From: Xenococcaceae cyanobacterium MO_188.B29
GTDB taxonomy: Bacteria; Cyanobacteriota; Cyanobacteriia; Cyanobacteriales; Xenococcaceae
Assembly: GCA_030065155.1 (NCBI GenBank)
Contig: JASJDI010000008.1
Coordinates: forward strand, 1-61,184
Length of the DNA: 61,184 bases
Reading direction: 5' to 3'
The notes below the pieces were generated by a model. The model did no database searches. It worked only from the letters and a program-made list of their open reading frames with translations, and was not told the DNA's origin. Position numbers and translations under genes: made by a program. Within the stretch, counting starts at the first letter, position 1; every line of letters starts with the position of its first letter. Below, piece after piece: positions 29,732 to 38,581 of the stretch.

Positions 29732-31012
29732 TTATCCTGCTGCTTCTTTCAATAACTTGGCTATGTGCATATACTCGTTAAACTCGGCTAGCATTAAAGC
29801 AGTGTAGCCACCACGATTACGAAGAGTAAAATCAACCTTCTTGGTTGCTAAGAGGACTTTAACTGCATCTAGATAACCACGATGAGATGCCCACATTAAT
29901 GCCGTTGCACCAGCTTTATCTCGTAAATTTACATCTGCGCCAGCTTCAATCAACTCTTGCATAATAGAGCTATCACCTCGATCGCCTGCCTGCATTAAGA
30001 GAGTTTTGCCATCAGTAAGTTTAGTATCTGGATTACCTCCTGCGGTGAGTAGCAACTTGACTATTTCTGTATTACTTTGAGCTATAGCGAGAGTTAAAGG
30101 GGGTTCACCGTTATTATTGGCGTTAGGATCGGCGTTATATTCTAAGAGTAACTGCACGATCGCTGGATATCCTTGTAAAGAAGCTACCATCAAAGCAGTA
30201 TCTCCCAAAGAATTCCGTTTATCTACTTCTGCCCCAGCTAAAAGTAAACTTTTAACCAAAGCTGTATATCCTTCTACTGTTGCCAAATGTAATGGTGTAT
30301 CTCCTTGCTTATCAGCGTAGTTAACATCTGCACCCGCTGCTAATAAGTAATTACCAATGTCTATGTTGCCATTGGCAGTAGCGATCGCTAAAGGCGTTTC
30401 TTGTTCTATTGTGGGCAGATTGATATTGGCACCAGCTTCTAACAAAATTTTGACAATAGTTAAATTTTTGTTCTCTATTGCTAGAGTTAGGGGGGTTTCA
30501 CCATTAGTATCGTGCTTGTTAAGCTCTGCATTCCCCTGAATTAATTCTGCTACAATCTGAGGAAAATTAGCTGTAATCGCTAAACTTAAAGGACTATCTC
30601 CATCTTGATCTTGGCAATTGACTTGTGCTTTAGCAGCTAAAAGTAATTTAACAATCTCTAGATTACCCCGATAAACAGCGATCGCCAAAGCAGGAGTACT
30701 ATCATCATTAACAGCATTAACATCTACTCCTGCTGAAATTAAAGTCTTTACTACCTCAATCTGATTAGCAGCAGCAGCTACCATTAAAGAGGTTATACAG
30801 TGGGGTTGATTGCAGTGGTTAATATCAGTACCAGCCTGGATCAACAGGTTGACAATTTCATTATGTCCTCCTTGAGAAGCATAGATTAAGGCTGAATTAC
30901 CTTGCTTATCCTCAACATTCGGATTAATTCCCTGGGCTAATAACTGTTTGACCTGATTGCGATCGCCTTTTTTTATAACTTGTAGTAAAACCAAGTCCTG
31001 CTCAAAAACCAT
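29732..31012 (-). CDS. Ankyrin-repeat protein
   Basis: The 426-residue protein is almost entirely ankyrin repeats. About twelve 33-residue units start near residue 37 and run to the C-terminus, with typical lines such as GNSALIYASQGGHNEIVNLL and GDTPLHLATVEGYTALVKSL. There is no signal peptide, membrane segment or enzymatic domain. It presumably acts as a cytosolic protein-binding scaffold; the partner is unknown. The repeats are all intact and regular, so the gene is under selection. Confidence 0.93.
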   Translation of the reverse strand: MVFEQDLVLLQVIKKGDRNQVKQLLAQGINPNVEDKQGNSALIYASQGGHNEIVNLLIQAGTDINHCNQPHCITSLMVAAAANQIEVVKTLISAGVDVNAVNDDSTPALAIAVYRGNLEIVKLLLAAKAQVNCQDQDGDSPLSLAITANFPQIVAELIQGNAELNKHDTNGETPLTLAIENKNLTIVKILLEAGANINLPTIEQETPLAIATANGNIDIGNYLLAAGADVNYADKQGDTPLHLATVEGYTALVKSLLLAGAEVDKRNSLGDTALMVASLQGYPAIVQLLLEYNADPNANNNGEPPLTLAIAQSNTEIVKLLLTAGGNPDTKLTDGKTLLMQAGDRGDSSIMQELIEAGADVNLRDKAGATALMWASHRGYLDAVKVLLATKKVDFTLRNRGGYTALMLAEFNEYMHIAKLLKEAAG

Positions 31013-31107
31013 CTTTTAGCACCTAATAAGCTTTCCTGTGTTTAATTAAGAGAGTGTTAAGATTTGTTGCTTATTTACAATCAAAAAATATTAGCGAAAG
31101 ATTGATT

Positions 31108-31133
31108 ATAGGGGCGCAAGCTTTGCGCCTTAC
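31108..31133. repeat. TAGGGG-type hairpin
   Basis: ATAGGGGCGCAA pairs imperfectly with TTTGCGCCTTAC around a 2-3 base loop. It is a shorter member of the hairpin family seen at 1984, 26137, 31908 and 44387. It is upstream of the ankyrin gene and downstream of psbM, both on the minus strand. Confidence 0.6.
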
Positions 31134-31309
31134 AAAAATTATGTGTCGTATTCTCTCTTCCAATGGTTATCAATTAATAAATATACAAGTTAAATGTCGA
31201 TTAGCTGACAAAAAAACAGTCATCAGTATTCAATACTGACAACTGAAGGAGTTAACCAGGTAATTATAGGAATTAACTGGTAGATTTTCTTATCTGTTAC
31301 TGTTATTTA

Positions 31310-31420
31310 TTAACTGTCTCTTTGACCTTTATCAGTTTGAATATACAGAATTAAAAGAAACACTGTAGGAACTAGCACAAATAAAATGCTAGCTATAAAT
31401 CCAAGATCATTAACTTGCAT
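31310..31420 (-). CDS. psbM: Photosystem II protein M
   Basis: A 36-residue protein starting [20 protein letters not shown] and ending with a short charged tail. It is a single-span subunit at the PSII dimer interface. The first residues and the spacing of the helix match cyanobacterial PsbM closely. A longer in-frame reading from 31501 adds 27 residues with no similarity to PsbM, so I place the start at the ATG 31418-31420. It follows the [2Fe-2S] ferredoxin gene on the same strand, an order seen in other cyanobacteria. Confidence 0.95.
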   Translation of the reverse strand: MQVNDLGFIASILFVLVPTVFLLILYIQTDKGQRDS

Positions 31421-31506
31421 GGAGTAGCAGCCCCTAAGTAATATTCGATCGACAATTCTTAGGATATCATTACTTAGACGCATCACTGCACTCACAATCA
31501 ACTGAG

Positions 31507-31803
31507 TTAAGGTTTAGTTTTTACACTTACTGGTCCATTAACTAAGGTTTGGCAGGCTAGACGGTAATTATCTGGCTTTTTCTTTAATCTTTTTTGCTCA
31601 AAAGGCGTTTTCGGAGATAGATTTTCTGTACCTTCAACAATTTCCACAATACAAGTACCGCACTGACCATAACCTCCACAATTGACCAATTTGCCCCTGA
31701 GTTTGTAGATATCCACATTATTTTGCAAGGCCTTTTCCCGCAAATTAGCTCCGTTCGCAGCGATTACTTGTTTATTTTCCTTTACAAAAGTGATGGTAGA
31801 CAT
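31507..31803 (-). CDS. [2Fe-2S] ferredoxin-like protein
   Basis: The 98-residue protein has cluster ligands in [16 protein letters not shown] (C-x5-C-x2-C) and a fourth cysteine in YRLACQTLV. The sequence differs from photosynthetic ferredoxin PetF, which is very acidic and has CRAGACSTC; this one is closer to the NDH-/xanthine-oxidase-like or FdxE-type ferredoxins, with a basic C-terminal half. It carries one electron; the partner is unknown. It precedes psbM on the same strand, about 86 bp away from its start. Confidence 0.9.
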   Translation of the reverse strand: MSTITFVKENKQVIAANGANLREKALQNNVDIYKLRGKLVNCGGYGQCGTCIVEIVEGTENLSPKTPFEQKRLKKKPDNYRLACQTLVNGPVSVKTKP

Positions 31804-31907
31804 AAAGTTTTTCTCATAATTATTCTCTTACTATAATATTAAGAAATTATAAGAAACAATACTGACAATTAATTAATCAACGCTTAACATTTTTTTCTAT
31901 TGGTAAT

Positions 31908-31936
31908 GTAGAGGTTTGGCAATGCCAAACCCCTAC
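31908..31936. repeat. TTTGGC hairpin repeat, copy 1
   Basis: GTAGAGGTTTGGC and GCCAAACCCCTAC form a 13-bp stem with one mismatch and an AAT loop. It is almost identical to the hairpin at 44387-44417. It lies just after the stop of the minus-strand TolC-family gene, where it could act as a terminator. Confidence 0.85.
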
Positions 31937-31944
31937 TACTAAAC

Positions 31945-33573
31945 CTAGGGTAAATCGAATAATAGACCATCAGGCAAATTGGTGACTGCCCGTTGTAGTT
32001 GGTTTAGAGATTGATTGTAGTCAATAACAGCCCTTAGCAAATTAGCACGAGCCGTAGTTAGGTCGCTTTGAGCTTCGATAACCTCTGTTTGTGTACCTAC
32101 CCCTGCTTGGAAACGTAACCGCGCTAATCTAAGACTCTCTTCTGCTAGTTCCAATGCTTTTTGGGAAGTCCCAATATTTTCTTGGTTAGCCTCAAGAGAG
32201 AAGTAGGCACTTTCTACTTCTAAACGAATTGTGTTGCGTTGATTAGCAAAGTCGTTTTCGTTAATTTCAGTATCTGTTTCGGCTTGATCTGCACGGGCTT
32301 TAGCTCTACCACCATCAAATAATCGCCAATTTAACCTGGCTCCAAAACGATATGTGTTATTGTCGCGTTCCTGAAAATCTTCCAACTCTTCAAAAATATC
32401 GCTAGCTGAGAAAGTATAGTCAGCAAACAAAGTTACTCTGGGTCTAATTTCAGCTAGAGCAATTTTTCTTTGCTGTTCGTTTGCTTCTCTCAAAACTATC
32501 CGTTGTTCTAATTCAGCGCGATTTTTATAAGCAAGAACAATTGTTTCCTCTAAAGAAAGAGACCAAACTCCTGCTTCTTCAATTTCATCAGCAGTTTCTA
32601 GCGCAACTTGTTGTCCGATACTGAGAGTTTCTGCTAAGGTACGCTGGGCTGTTTTTTGATTGGCAATAGCCCTAGCCAAAGTTTGCTGGTCATTCGCTAG
32701 TTCCACTTCTGCCGTTAAAACGTCGAACTGAGGGCGTAGTCCTGCTTGTTCTAGTAGTTGAGCATCCTTTAAGGTTTGACTAGACTCTTCAATAGCTGCT
32801 TGGGCAATTTCTACCTCAGCATTAGCATTTTGCAAGCTGTAGTAGTCTCTGGTAGCCTCAAAACGAGTTTGTTCAGTAATTCGTTCTAAATCCAACTCGT
32901 TAGAACGCAGTACTCTTTCAGCTCTTTTAATATTTGCACTTACTTCTCCTCCTGAGTAAATATCATAATTAAGAGCAACATTCCCGCTAAAACTAGTAGC
33001 TAGACCTTCAGAAGTAAGACGAGTAACTCCATCAGGATCTTCAGGATCGGTTATTACACGACCTTGTTCATTTCTTTGTTCTCTCCGAGTATCCTGATTC
33101 TCTAGCTCTAACTGAGCGTCTAAACGAGGATATAAGCCTGCTCTTGCTTCTCTTAATTGTTCTTCTGCTTGTTGGAGATTAAGTGTTGCTTCTTGTAAAT
33201 CTCTGTTATTACGCAGTGCCAATTCAATAGCTTCTTCTAGGGTAATTGGCTGATTGAGATTAATTTCAACTTCCTCTGGTTGAGTAGGGAAAATTAAAGG
33301 ATTGGAATTTGGTTCTAAAGGTTCTATACCCGTTAATTCTGATGGTTGTGATACATCTGTAGACTGGGATATTTGCATGGGTATTTTCTGATATCCCATT
33401 ATCTCTTTCTGTCCATCTTCAGAAACAGTGATAGAATTAGCTAAAAGAAAATCTTTAGAACGATAATATTCGCCAGATTTAGGTAGATTCTGTGCAACTG
33501 CTAGGGTTTCCCAGCCAAGAAAAATAAATGCGCTGGCACTTAATGCCTTCAAAAAGCTTTTACTCTTGTCCAC
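31945..33573 (-). CDS. TolC-family outer-membrane efflux protein
   Basis: The 542-residue protein has a signal peptide (about 1-28, ending LAVAQN). A linker of roughly 80 residues follows, then two outer-membrane-efflux repeats: ITLEEAIELALRNNRDLQEA near 110, and EETIVLAYKNRAELEQR near 340. It is rich in long Gln/Ala/Glu alpha-helices. It would form the trimeric outer-membrane channel for type I secretion or drug efflux. No inner-membrane pump or adaptor gene is adjacent, so the partner must be elsewhere. It stands alone, downstream of the first MBOAT module on the same strand but with a 180-bp gap. Confidence 0.92.
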   Translation of the reverse strand: MDKSKSFLKALSASAFIFLGWETLAVAQNLPKSGEYYRSKDFLLANSITVSEDGQKEIMGYQKIPMQISQSTDVSQPSELTGIEPLEPNSNPLIFPTQPEEVEINLNQPITLEEAIELALRNNRDLQEATLNLQQAEEQLREARAGLYPRLDAQLELENQDTRREQRNEQGRVITDPEDPDGVTRLTSEGLATSFSGNVALNYDIYSGGEVSANIKRAERVLRSNELDLERITEQTRFEATRDYYSLQNANAEVEIAQAAIEESSQTLKDAQLLEQAGLRPQFDVLTAEVELANDQQTLARAIANQKTAQRTLAETLSIGQQVALETADEIEEAGVWSLSLEETIVLAYKNRAELEQRIVLREANEQQRKIALAEIRPRVTLFADYTFSASDIFEELEDFQERDNNTYRFGARLNWRLFDGGRAKARADQAETDTEINENDFANQRNTIRLEVESAYFSLEANQENIGTSQKALELAEESLRLARLRFQAGVGTQTEVIEAQSDLTTARANLLRAVIDYNQSLNQLQRAVTNLPDGLLFDLP

Positions 33574-33753
33574 TCCTCACTCCTTTGTTTGTAGGACAAT
33601 ACTTAAATTTTCACCACAACCCTAGTTTAATCGACTGTGGTGATTGAGATTAATACTGATATCTAAAAACTAAAAATTAGTTGATAAACAATAAGAAATA
33701 TAAAATATCTCAAGGAGGATTTGTATTCTAAATTACATTTTGTCAACTGAAGT

Positions 33754-34509
33754 CTATAATTCTGCTAGCAGCTTAGACAATTGTTGATTTAAAAATTCAT
33801 ATCCTCGACCATTAAGATGTAGTAAATCCCTATAGTAGTTTGAGTAATTTGCTTCGTGAGATTTTAGTAGATTATAAGCATCTAAGATAACTACGTCTGA
33901 TTCAAGGGTTTTTATGTAATTATTAACTGAATTAATATCTTGCTTCATCTGATTAATTGACGGCCAAAATAATCTTTGTTTTAAAGGAATATTGCCTTCT
34001 CCAAGAGGAAAAATGGTAGTCAAAATGACTTTAGCTCCAATTTCTTGAGCTTTCTGGACAATTTGAGCAATATTCTCCTGGCAATTCTTAACTATATCTT
34101 CCCTGGTATTTGGCGATCGAGGAAGCATTCTTAAATCATTGATTCCAACTTGAACAACAATTATGTCTGGGTTTAAAATAGCTACGTGCTGGTCAAACCT
34201 CCCTAAGACTTGAGCAGAAGTTTGTCCACCAACTCCTCGATTAATAAATTGAAATTCCGTTAGTTCGGGTTTTGACCAACCCACTGCCCTAGAATCACCA
34301 AAGAAAACAACTTTTGGACTATTTTCTGTAGTTATCTTGGGAATTTTGTCTGGGCTATATCTTTGGATACTCAGAGGATTTAGACTGGTAGCATATAAAG
34401 ACAAGTAAACAAGTTTTAATTCTTTGTATAAAGAGAAATTTGCCAGCAAAGAAACTAGCAACAGAAAACTGACAATAATGAGTAAGCCGTACTGATTAAT
34501 TAATTTCAT
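33754..34509 (-). CDS. Membrane-anchored SGNH/GDSL hydrolase
   Basis: The 251-residue protein has an N-terminal membrane segment (about 8-28) and then an SGNH fold. S73 lies in FFGDSRAVGW (block I), G95 in RGVGGQTS (block II), N124 in VGINDLR (block III), and D228/H231 in RDLLHLNG (block V). All four invariant residues are present, so it should be an active esterase, lipase or acetyltransferase outside the cytoplasm. It is the last gene of the first MBOAT module, 40 bp after the next gene, which suggests it adds or removes acyl groups on the polymer that the MBOAT modifies. Confidence 0.88.
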   Translation of the reverse strand: MKLINQYGLLIIVSFLLLVSLLANFSLYKELKLVYLSLYATSLNPLSIQRYSPDKIPKITTENSPKVVFFGDSRAVGWSKPELTEFQFINRGVGGQTSAQVLGRFDQHVAILNPDIIVVQVGINDLRMLPRSPNTREDIVKNCQENIAQIVQKAQEIGAKVILTTIFPLGEGNIPLKQRLFWPSINQMKQDINSVNNYIKTLESDVVILDAYNLLKSHEANYSNYYRDLLHLNGRGYEFLNQQLSKLLAEL

Positions 34510-34549
34510 TTTCCTGAAAATTAATTAAGTATTTAAGTAAGAGTGAATT

Positions 34550-35782
34550 TTAGTTACTTTTTGTTTGAGAATCTAGCTTTGTTTTAATATCTTGTACTAG
34601 TTTTACTTCTTCAAGATTATTCTTGAGCCAGAAAAGTCGATCGCTCCTTAGTTTAGCGAGATGTTGTTCTATATTTTCTGTTGTTAACAAAATACCAAAG
34701 TCTTGAGGTATGCTCTCAATCTGGTAATCAAAAATGCGATCGAGAATTAGATTACCAATCATAGGACTATAGTGAGAGTTGTCAAAGTAATTATTCATCT
34801 TTGGTTTAATTGTTTCTGTAGTAATGCTATTAAAACCAGAAAAATCCCAGACAGGAGTAAGTTTAACTATTTCTCTTTTCCATTGTTCAAAAGTATCCCA
34901 TTGCCCAGTCATTTTAATTGACTCCCATTGAGTAGCATGGGCAGGAGATATAAATACTCTTAAATCTATCTTATTTTCTTGGCATAGTTCTACTATTTTG
35001 ACAAAATCAGACCAATATTGCTGAGAAAACTGATAGTCGCTATGTAATTCAAAATAGAGTTTAATTGATTGATTGAATCGCCATTTTGTTCCCCCATCAT
35101 TGGCATTGCGATTAGGCATAAAACCATTTTCGCCATAAAGATTATTTTGCTCTCCTGTTTTTAGGCTCGCAGACATTGTTTCTCTACTGACATTAAAAGT
35201 ATCAAGAGAAAAAATAGCATTAACAGCATCACTGGCAATTATATGCTTTTTGCCAATTCTCTTTTCTTCAAAGCTAGGCTGATTGTCAAGAGAAGAATTA
35301 AACATAAAAAAGTCAATACCGAGAATGACTTGTTGTAAATCTGGTTGATTAGCGATCGCATGTTCGATATAGCGTCTTACTTCATAAGCATTAGGACCAT
35401 TAATGGCTAAATTATAAGTAAGTTGATTATTTTCTATAGCTGGATGTTCTGGATCTAATCCTTGCTTAGTTCTAGATGAACCCATTAAAATAACTTTGGG
35501 TTTGAGACGGATAATATCTATAGATTTAAACAAGCGATCGTTATTATCTTTTTTAATTTTTTCGTGGTTAACACCGAAAAAATTAGGAGTATTGAATAAA
35601 TCGTAAGGATCGATCGTCCAATTAAACAAGCCTACGGAAAACATAGGTATAAATGCTGTAGCGAAAAAAATAAAATTATAGCCTTTAAATTTTTTTTGTT
35701 TACCACCTAAATTTTTCTTTTTATTATGTTGTTGAGATTCGCTACTAGCATTATAAGAATCAGAAAAATTAGAGGTTGCCAT
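34550..35782 (-). CDS. Membrane-anchored SGNH-like protein, paralogue B
   Basis: The 410-residue protein has a polar N-terminus of about 35 residues, one membrane segment (38-54), then WTIDPYDLFNTPNFF. A Ser-containing block ILMGSSRTKQGLDPEHP follows (S103), and near the end D334-N-S-H337 in FDNSHYSP. The pair resembles block I and block V of SGNH/AlgX-DltD-like proteins. It shares these blocks and the WDFSGFNSITTE stretch with the next gene. I infer an envelope-located role in polymer acylation with the MBOAT at 36975; no activity is proven. It lies 40-47 bp from both neighbours. Confidence 0.7.
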   Translation of the reverse strand: MATSNFSDSYNASSESQQHNKKKNLGGKQKKFKGYNFIFFATAFIPMFSVGLFNWTIDPYDLFNTPNFFGVNHEKIKKDNNDRLFKSIDIIRLKPKVILMGSSRTKQGLDPEHPAIENNQLTYNLAINGPNAYEVRRYIEHAIANQPDLQQVILGIDFFMFNSSLDNQPSFEEKRIGKKHIIASDAVNAIFSLDTFNVSRETMSASLKTGEQNNLYGENGFMPNRNANDGGTKWRFNQSIKLYFELHSDYQFSQQYWSDFVKIVELCQENKIDLRVFISPAHATQWESIKMTGQWDTFEQWKREIVKLTPVWDFSGFNSITTETIKPKMNNYFDNSHYSPMIGNLILDRIFDYQIESIPQDFGILLTTENIEQHLAKLRSDRLFWLKNNLEEVKLVQDIKTKLDSQTKSN

Positions 35783-35829
35783 TTTAATTAATTAATTAAT
35801 TTATCAAATAATATTTGGGGACTATTGTC

Positions 35830-36930
35830 TTAATTATCTAGTTTAGCCTTAATTTTTCTAACTAAATTTAATTCCTCGGGATGCTTTTCTCTCCAGACTT
35901 CTCTATCTAAACGAATTTGTTCTAAATGGGATTCAATATTATCTTGATTGACCAGGACACCAAAATCTCTAGGCACTTTTTCCGTTTGGAAAGATAAAAT
36001 GCGGTTGAGAACTAAATCTCCAACTTTAGGACTATAGTGAGAATTATCAATATAGTACTCCATGCGATCATCAATTAATTCAGTAGTGATACTGTTGTAA
36101 CCAGAAAAATCCCACACAGGAGTGATTTGTACTACTTCTCGTTTCCATTGTTCAAAAGTTGACCATAATCCAGATGCACTAATAGCTTCATAATGGGTTG
36201 CGTGAGTTGGAGAAATGAAAACGATAATTTCAATATTATTTTTTTTACAAGTATCAATAATCGTTTTAAAGTTTACTAATCTCTCCTCAGAAAATTGGTA
36301 TCCTTTATATAAATCTTCACTATCAAGAAATCCTGTTAGCCAAAACTTAAACCTTGATAATGGTTCTTGAATATGCTCTTTTTGTTGGTTATTTATACTT
36401 GCATTAAATGATTTATGACTAGCTAATAAAGCATCAAAAGATAAAGAAAAATCTACAAAATCTTGCCAGGGAAACTGAGTACCTAATCTAGATTCTGAGA
36501 AAGTATCTCGGTTAGAAAAATTAGCATTAAAGCTAAAAAAATCAAGGCCAATAATTACTTGTTTTAAGTCTGGTTGATGAGCAAGAGCATGTTGAAAATA
36601 ACGCATTATTTCATACATGTTACCTGCTTGAAAACCTAAGTTATAAGCTAAGTATGATTGCTTAAAAGCAGGATGTTCTGCACTCAAACTAGTTTCTACT
36701 CGTGAAGTACCTAACAAAACTATTTTAGGTTTTATTTTTCTTACTGTGATCGCTTTAGATATTCTTGCTACTTCTTTTTCTTCTGGCTTAATATGATTAA
36801 TCTTAGTGATAATCGGAGTATCAAAGAAATTATAGGGGTCAATTAAAACATTAAAAACGCCAGTAGAAACCAAAGGAAAAAACATTGATATAAATATAAT
36901 CAAATTGAATTTACCATATCTGATAAACAT
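35830..36930 (-). CDS. Membrane-anchored SGNH-like protein, paralogue A
   Basis: The 366-residue protein is a tandem paralogue of the gene at 34550. It has an N-terminal membrane segment (8-27), LIDPYNFFDTPI, KIVLLGTSRVETSLSAEHPA (S76), DLKQVIIGLDFFSFN, WDFSGYNSITTE and D295-N-S-H298 in the final YIDNSHYSP. It lacks the 35-residue polar N-terminal extension of paralogue B. The GTSR/DxxH pairing suggests an SGNH-type serine hydrolase or transferase on the periplasmic face. It lies 44 bp after the MBOAT gene in transcription order, so the two are probably one operon. Confidence 0.7.
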   Translation of the reverse strand: MFIRYGKFNLIIFISMFFPLVSTGVFNVLIDPYNFFDTPIITKINHIKPEEKEVARISKAITVRKIKPKIVLLGTSRVETSLSAEHPAFKQSYLAYNLGFQAGNMYEIMRYFQHALAHQPDLKQVIIGLDFFSFNANFSNRDTFSESRLGTQFPWQDFVDFSLSFDALLASHKSFNASINNQQKEHIQEPLSRFKFWLTGFLDSEDLYKGYQFSEERLVNFKTIIDTCKKNNIEIIVFISPTHATHYEAISASGLWSTFEQWKREVVQITPVWDFSGYNSITTELIDDRMEYYIDNSHYSPKVGDLVLNRILSFQTEKVPRDFGVLVNQDNIESHLEQIRLDREVWREKHPEELNLVRKIKAKLDN

Positions 36931-36974
36931 GACTCCCTCATAAATTATTAGAGTTATTTTCTAATGATTTTTAA

Positions 36975-38456
36975 CTAAAACTGAAAATAAAGGAATTCTG
37001 ATACACGATTGAGAGATAATAAACACATACTGGCTGACAGACCAACCCAGGTAGCCCACCACCAAGTCGGCTTCATTTTTGCCAATAATTCTTGAGTATT
37101 AGGTAATAATTTAACTGAAAATATTAGGCTAATTAAAACTAAAATACTCATGGTTTTACTGCCGTTAAGTAAAGGCAAATAATTTAATTGTGACCAGCGT
37201 TTAAGTTCCAGGCCAAAGTTAGTTAATAAAGCTAGTTTACCTTGAGGTTCACCTGGTAAAACTATACCTTTAATACCTACCATAGCCTGGATAATTTCTA
37301 AGCCATCAGCTAAAGTTTGCGCTCTAAATAATACCCAACTAAAAATTACAGCTAAAAAAGTAATACTCCAACCCAAAAATGCTGGTAAGGGTTGTTTTAG
37401 TTTGCGCCACCAATGATTAATAACTAAATAAATACCATGTAAACCTCCCCAAATTACAAAAGTCCAGCCTGCACCATGCCATAATCCACCTAATAACATA
37501 GTAGTTAGTAAGTTAATATAACGCCGTAATTCTCCCTGCCGACTACCACCAAGAGGAATATATAGATAATCTCTTAAAAAGTTAGAAAGAGTAATATGCC
37601 ACCGTCGCCAGAAATCACTAATAGATATCGCTTTATAGGGTGAATTAAAATTAATTGGTAGGCGAATATTAAACATTAAACCTAAACCAATTGCCATATC
37701 AGAATAGCCAGAAAAATCAAAGTAAAGTTGAAAAGTATAACTTAATGCTCCTACCCAAGCTTCAATAAAGGTCACTTCATTACTATGATTAAATACTGTA
37801 GCTACCCAAGGAGAAATATTATCAGCAATTAAAACTTTTTTTGATAATCCTAAACTAAATAGAGTCAACCCATAGGCAAAGTTCTTTTGAGAGAAAACAA
37901 AATTTCTGAGTTTGTGTAACTGCGGAATTAATTCATCGTGACGTAAAATTGGACCAGCAACTAACTGGGGAAAAAAGACGACAAACAAGCTATAAGTAAT
38001 GACATCGTAATTGACTTCTTTGGTTTCTCCTCGATAAGCATCTACCAAATAAGCAATTTGAGTAAAGGTATAAAAGGAGATAGCTAAAGGAAGAAATATT
38101 TCATTGAGAGTAATATTCGCTTTAAAGACATCATTTACTGTAGAAAGGAAAAAATTAGCATATTTGTAATAACAAATACTGGCTAAATTAATTCCTATAC
38201 CAGTCCATAGTAATATTTTTGCTTGTTTACTTCCTAATTTAGCAAAAGCGATCGATCTACCTATTTGATAGTTAAATAAAATTGAAACTACCATTAAAAT
38301 TAAATAAGGTGGGTTCCAATAGCCATAGAAAAATAAAGAAGTAACTAATAACCAGATTTTCGCAAGTTTAATTAGCTTTAATTTACCTAAAGTGAAGAAG
38401 CCAATTAAAGTAATAGGTAAAAACAGAAAAATAAAAATGTAAGAATTAAACAGCAT
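36975..38456 (-). CDS. MBOAT-family O-acyltransferase (AlgI-like), module 1
   Basis: The 493-residue polytopic membrane protein belongs to the AlgI/DltB-type MBOAT family. It has the family block YFDFSGYSDMAIGLGLMFNI. Next comes DFWRRWHITLSNFLRDYLYIPLGG, with H287 in the WRRWHITLS part. The catalytic histidine H327 is in GGLWHGAGWTFVIWG, and H340 follows. About ten membrane segments are visible. Members move acyl groups across the membrane onto polysaccharides or other surface acceptors. The two SGNH-like genes and the GDSL hydrolase follow directly, as AlgX/AlgJ follow AlgI in alginate acetylation. Confidence 0.93.
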   Translation of the reverse strand: MLFNSYIFIFLFLPITLIGFFTLGKLKLIKLAKIWLLVTSLFFYGYWNPPYLILMVVSILFNYQIGRSIAFAKLGSKQAKILLWTGIGINLASICYYKYANFFLSTVNDVFKANITLNEIFLPLAISFYTFTQIAYLVDAYRGETKEVNYDVITYSLFVVFFPQLVAGPILRHDELIPQLHKLRNFVFSQKNFAYGLTLFSLGLSKKVLIADNISPWVATVFNHSNEVTFIEAWVGALSYTFQLYFDFSGYSDMAIGLGLMFNIRLPINFNSPYKAISISDFWRRWHITLSNFLRDYLYIPLGGSRQGELRRYINLLTTMLLGGLWHGAGWTFVIWGGLHGIYLVINHWWRKLKQPLPAFLGWSITFLAVIFSWVLFRAQTLADGLEIIQAMVGIKGIVLPGEPQGKLALLTNFGLELKRWSQLNYLPLLNGSKTMSILVLISLIFSVKLLPNTQELLAKMKPTWWWATWVGLSASMCLLSLNRVSEFLYFQF

Positions 38457-38581
38457 ATATTGTTAAGCTTTTAAATAATATAAGCACCCAAACAAAATTA
38501 ATTACACATCTTTACTATTTTGATGAAAGTCATCTACATAATTACTTGACATATTAGTTGAATTGTCAAGAGTATTTTAGA

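Noticed and set aside
31054-31239. 61-codon plus-strand frame upstream of the ankyrin gene
   Set aside because: It includes the TAGGGG hairpin in its sequence and has no family resemblance or clear ribosome site.
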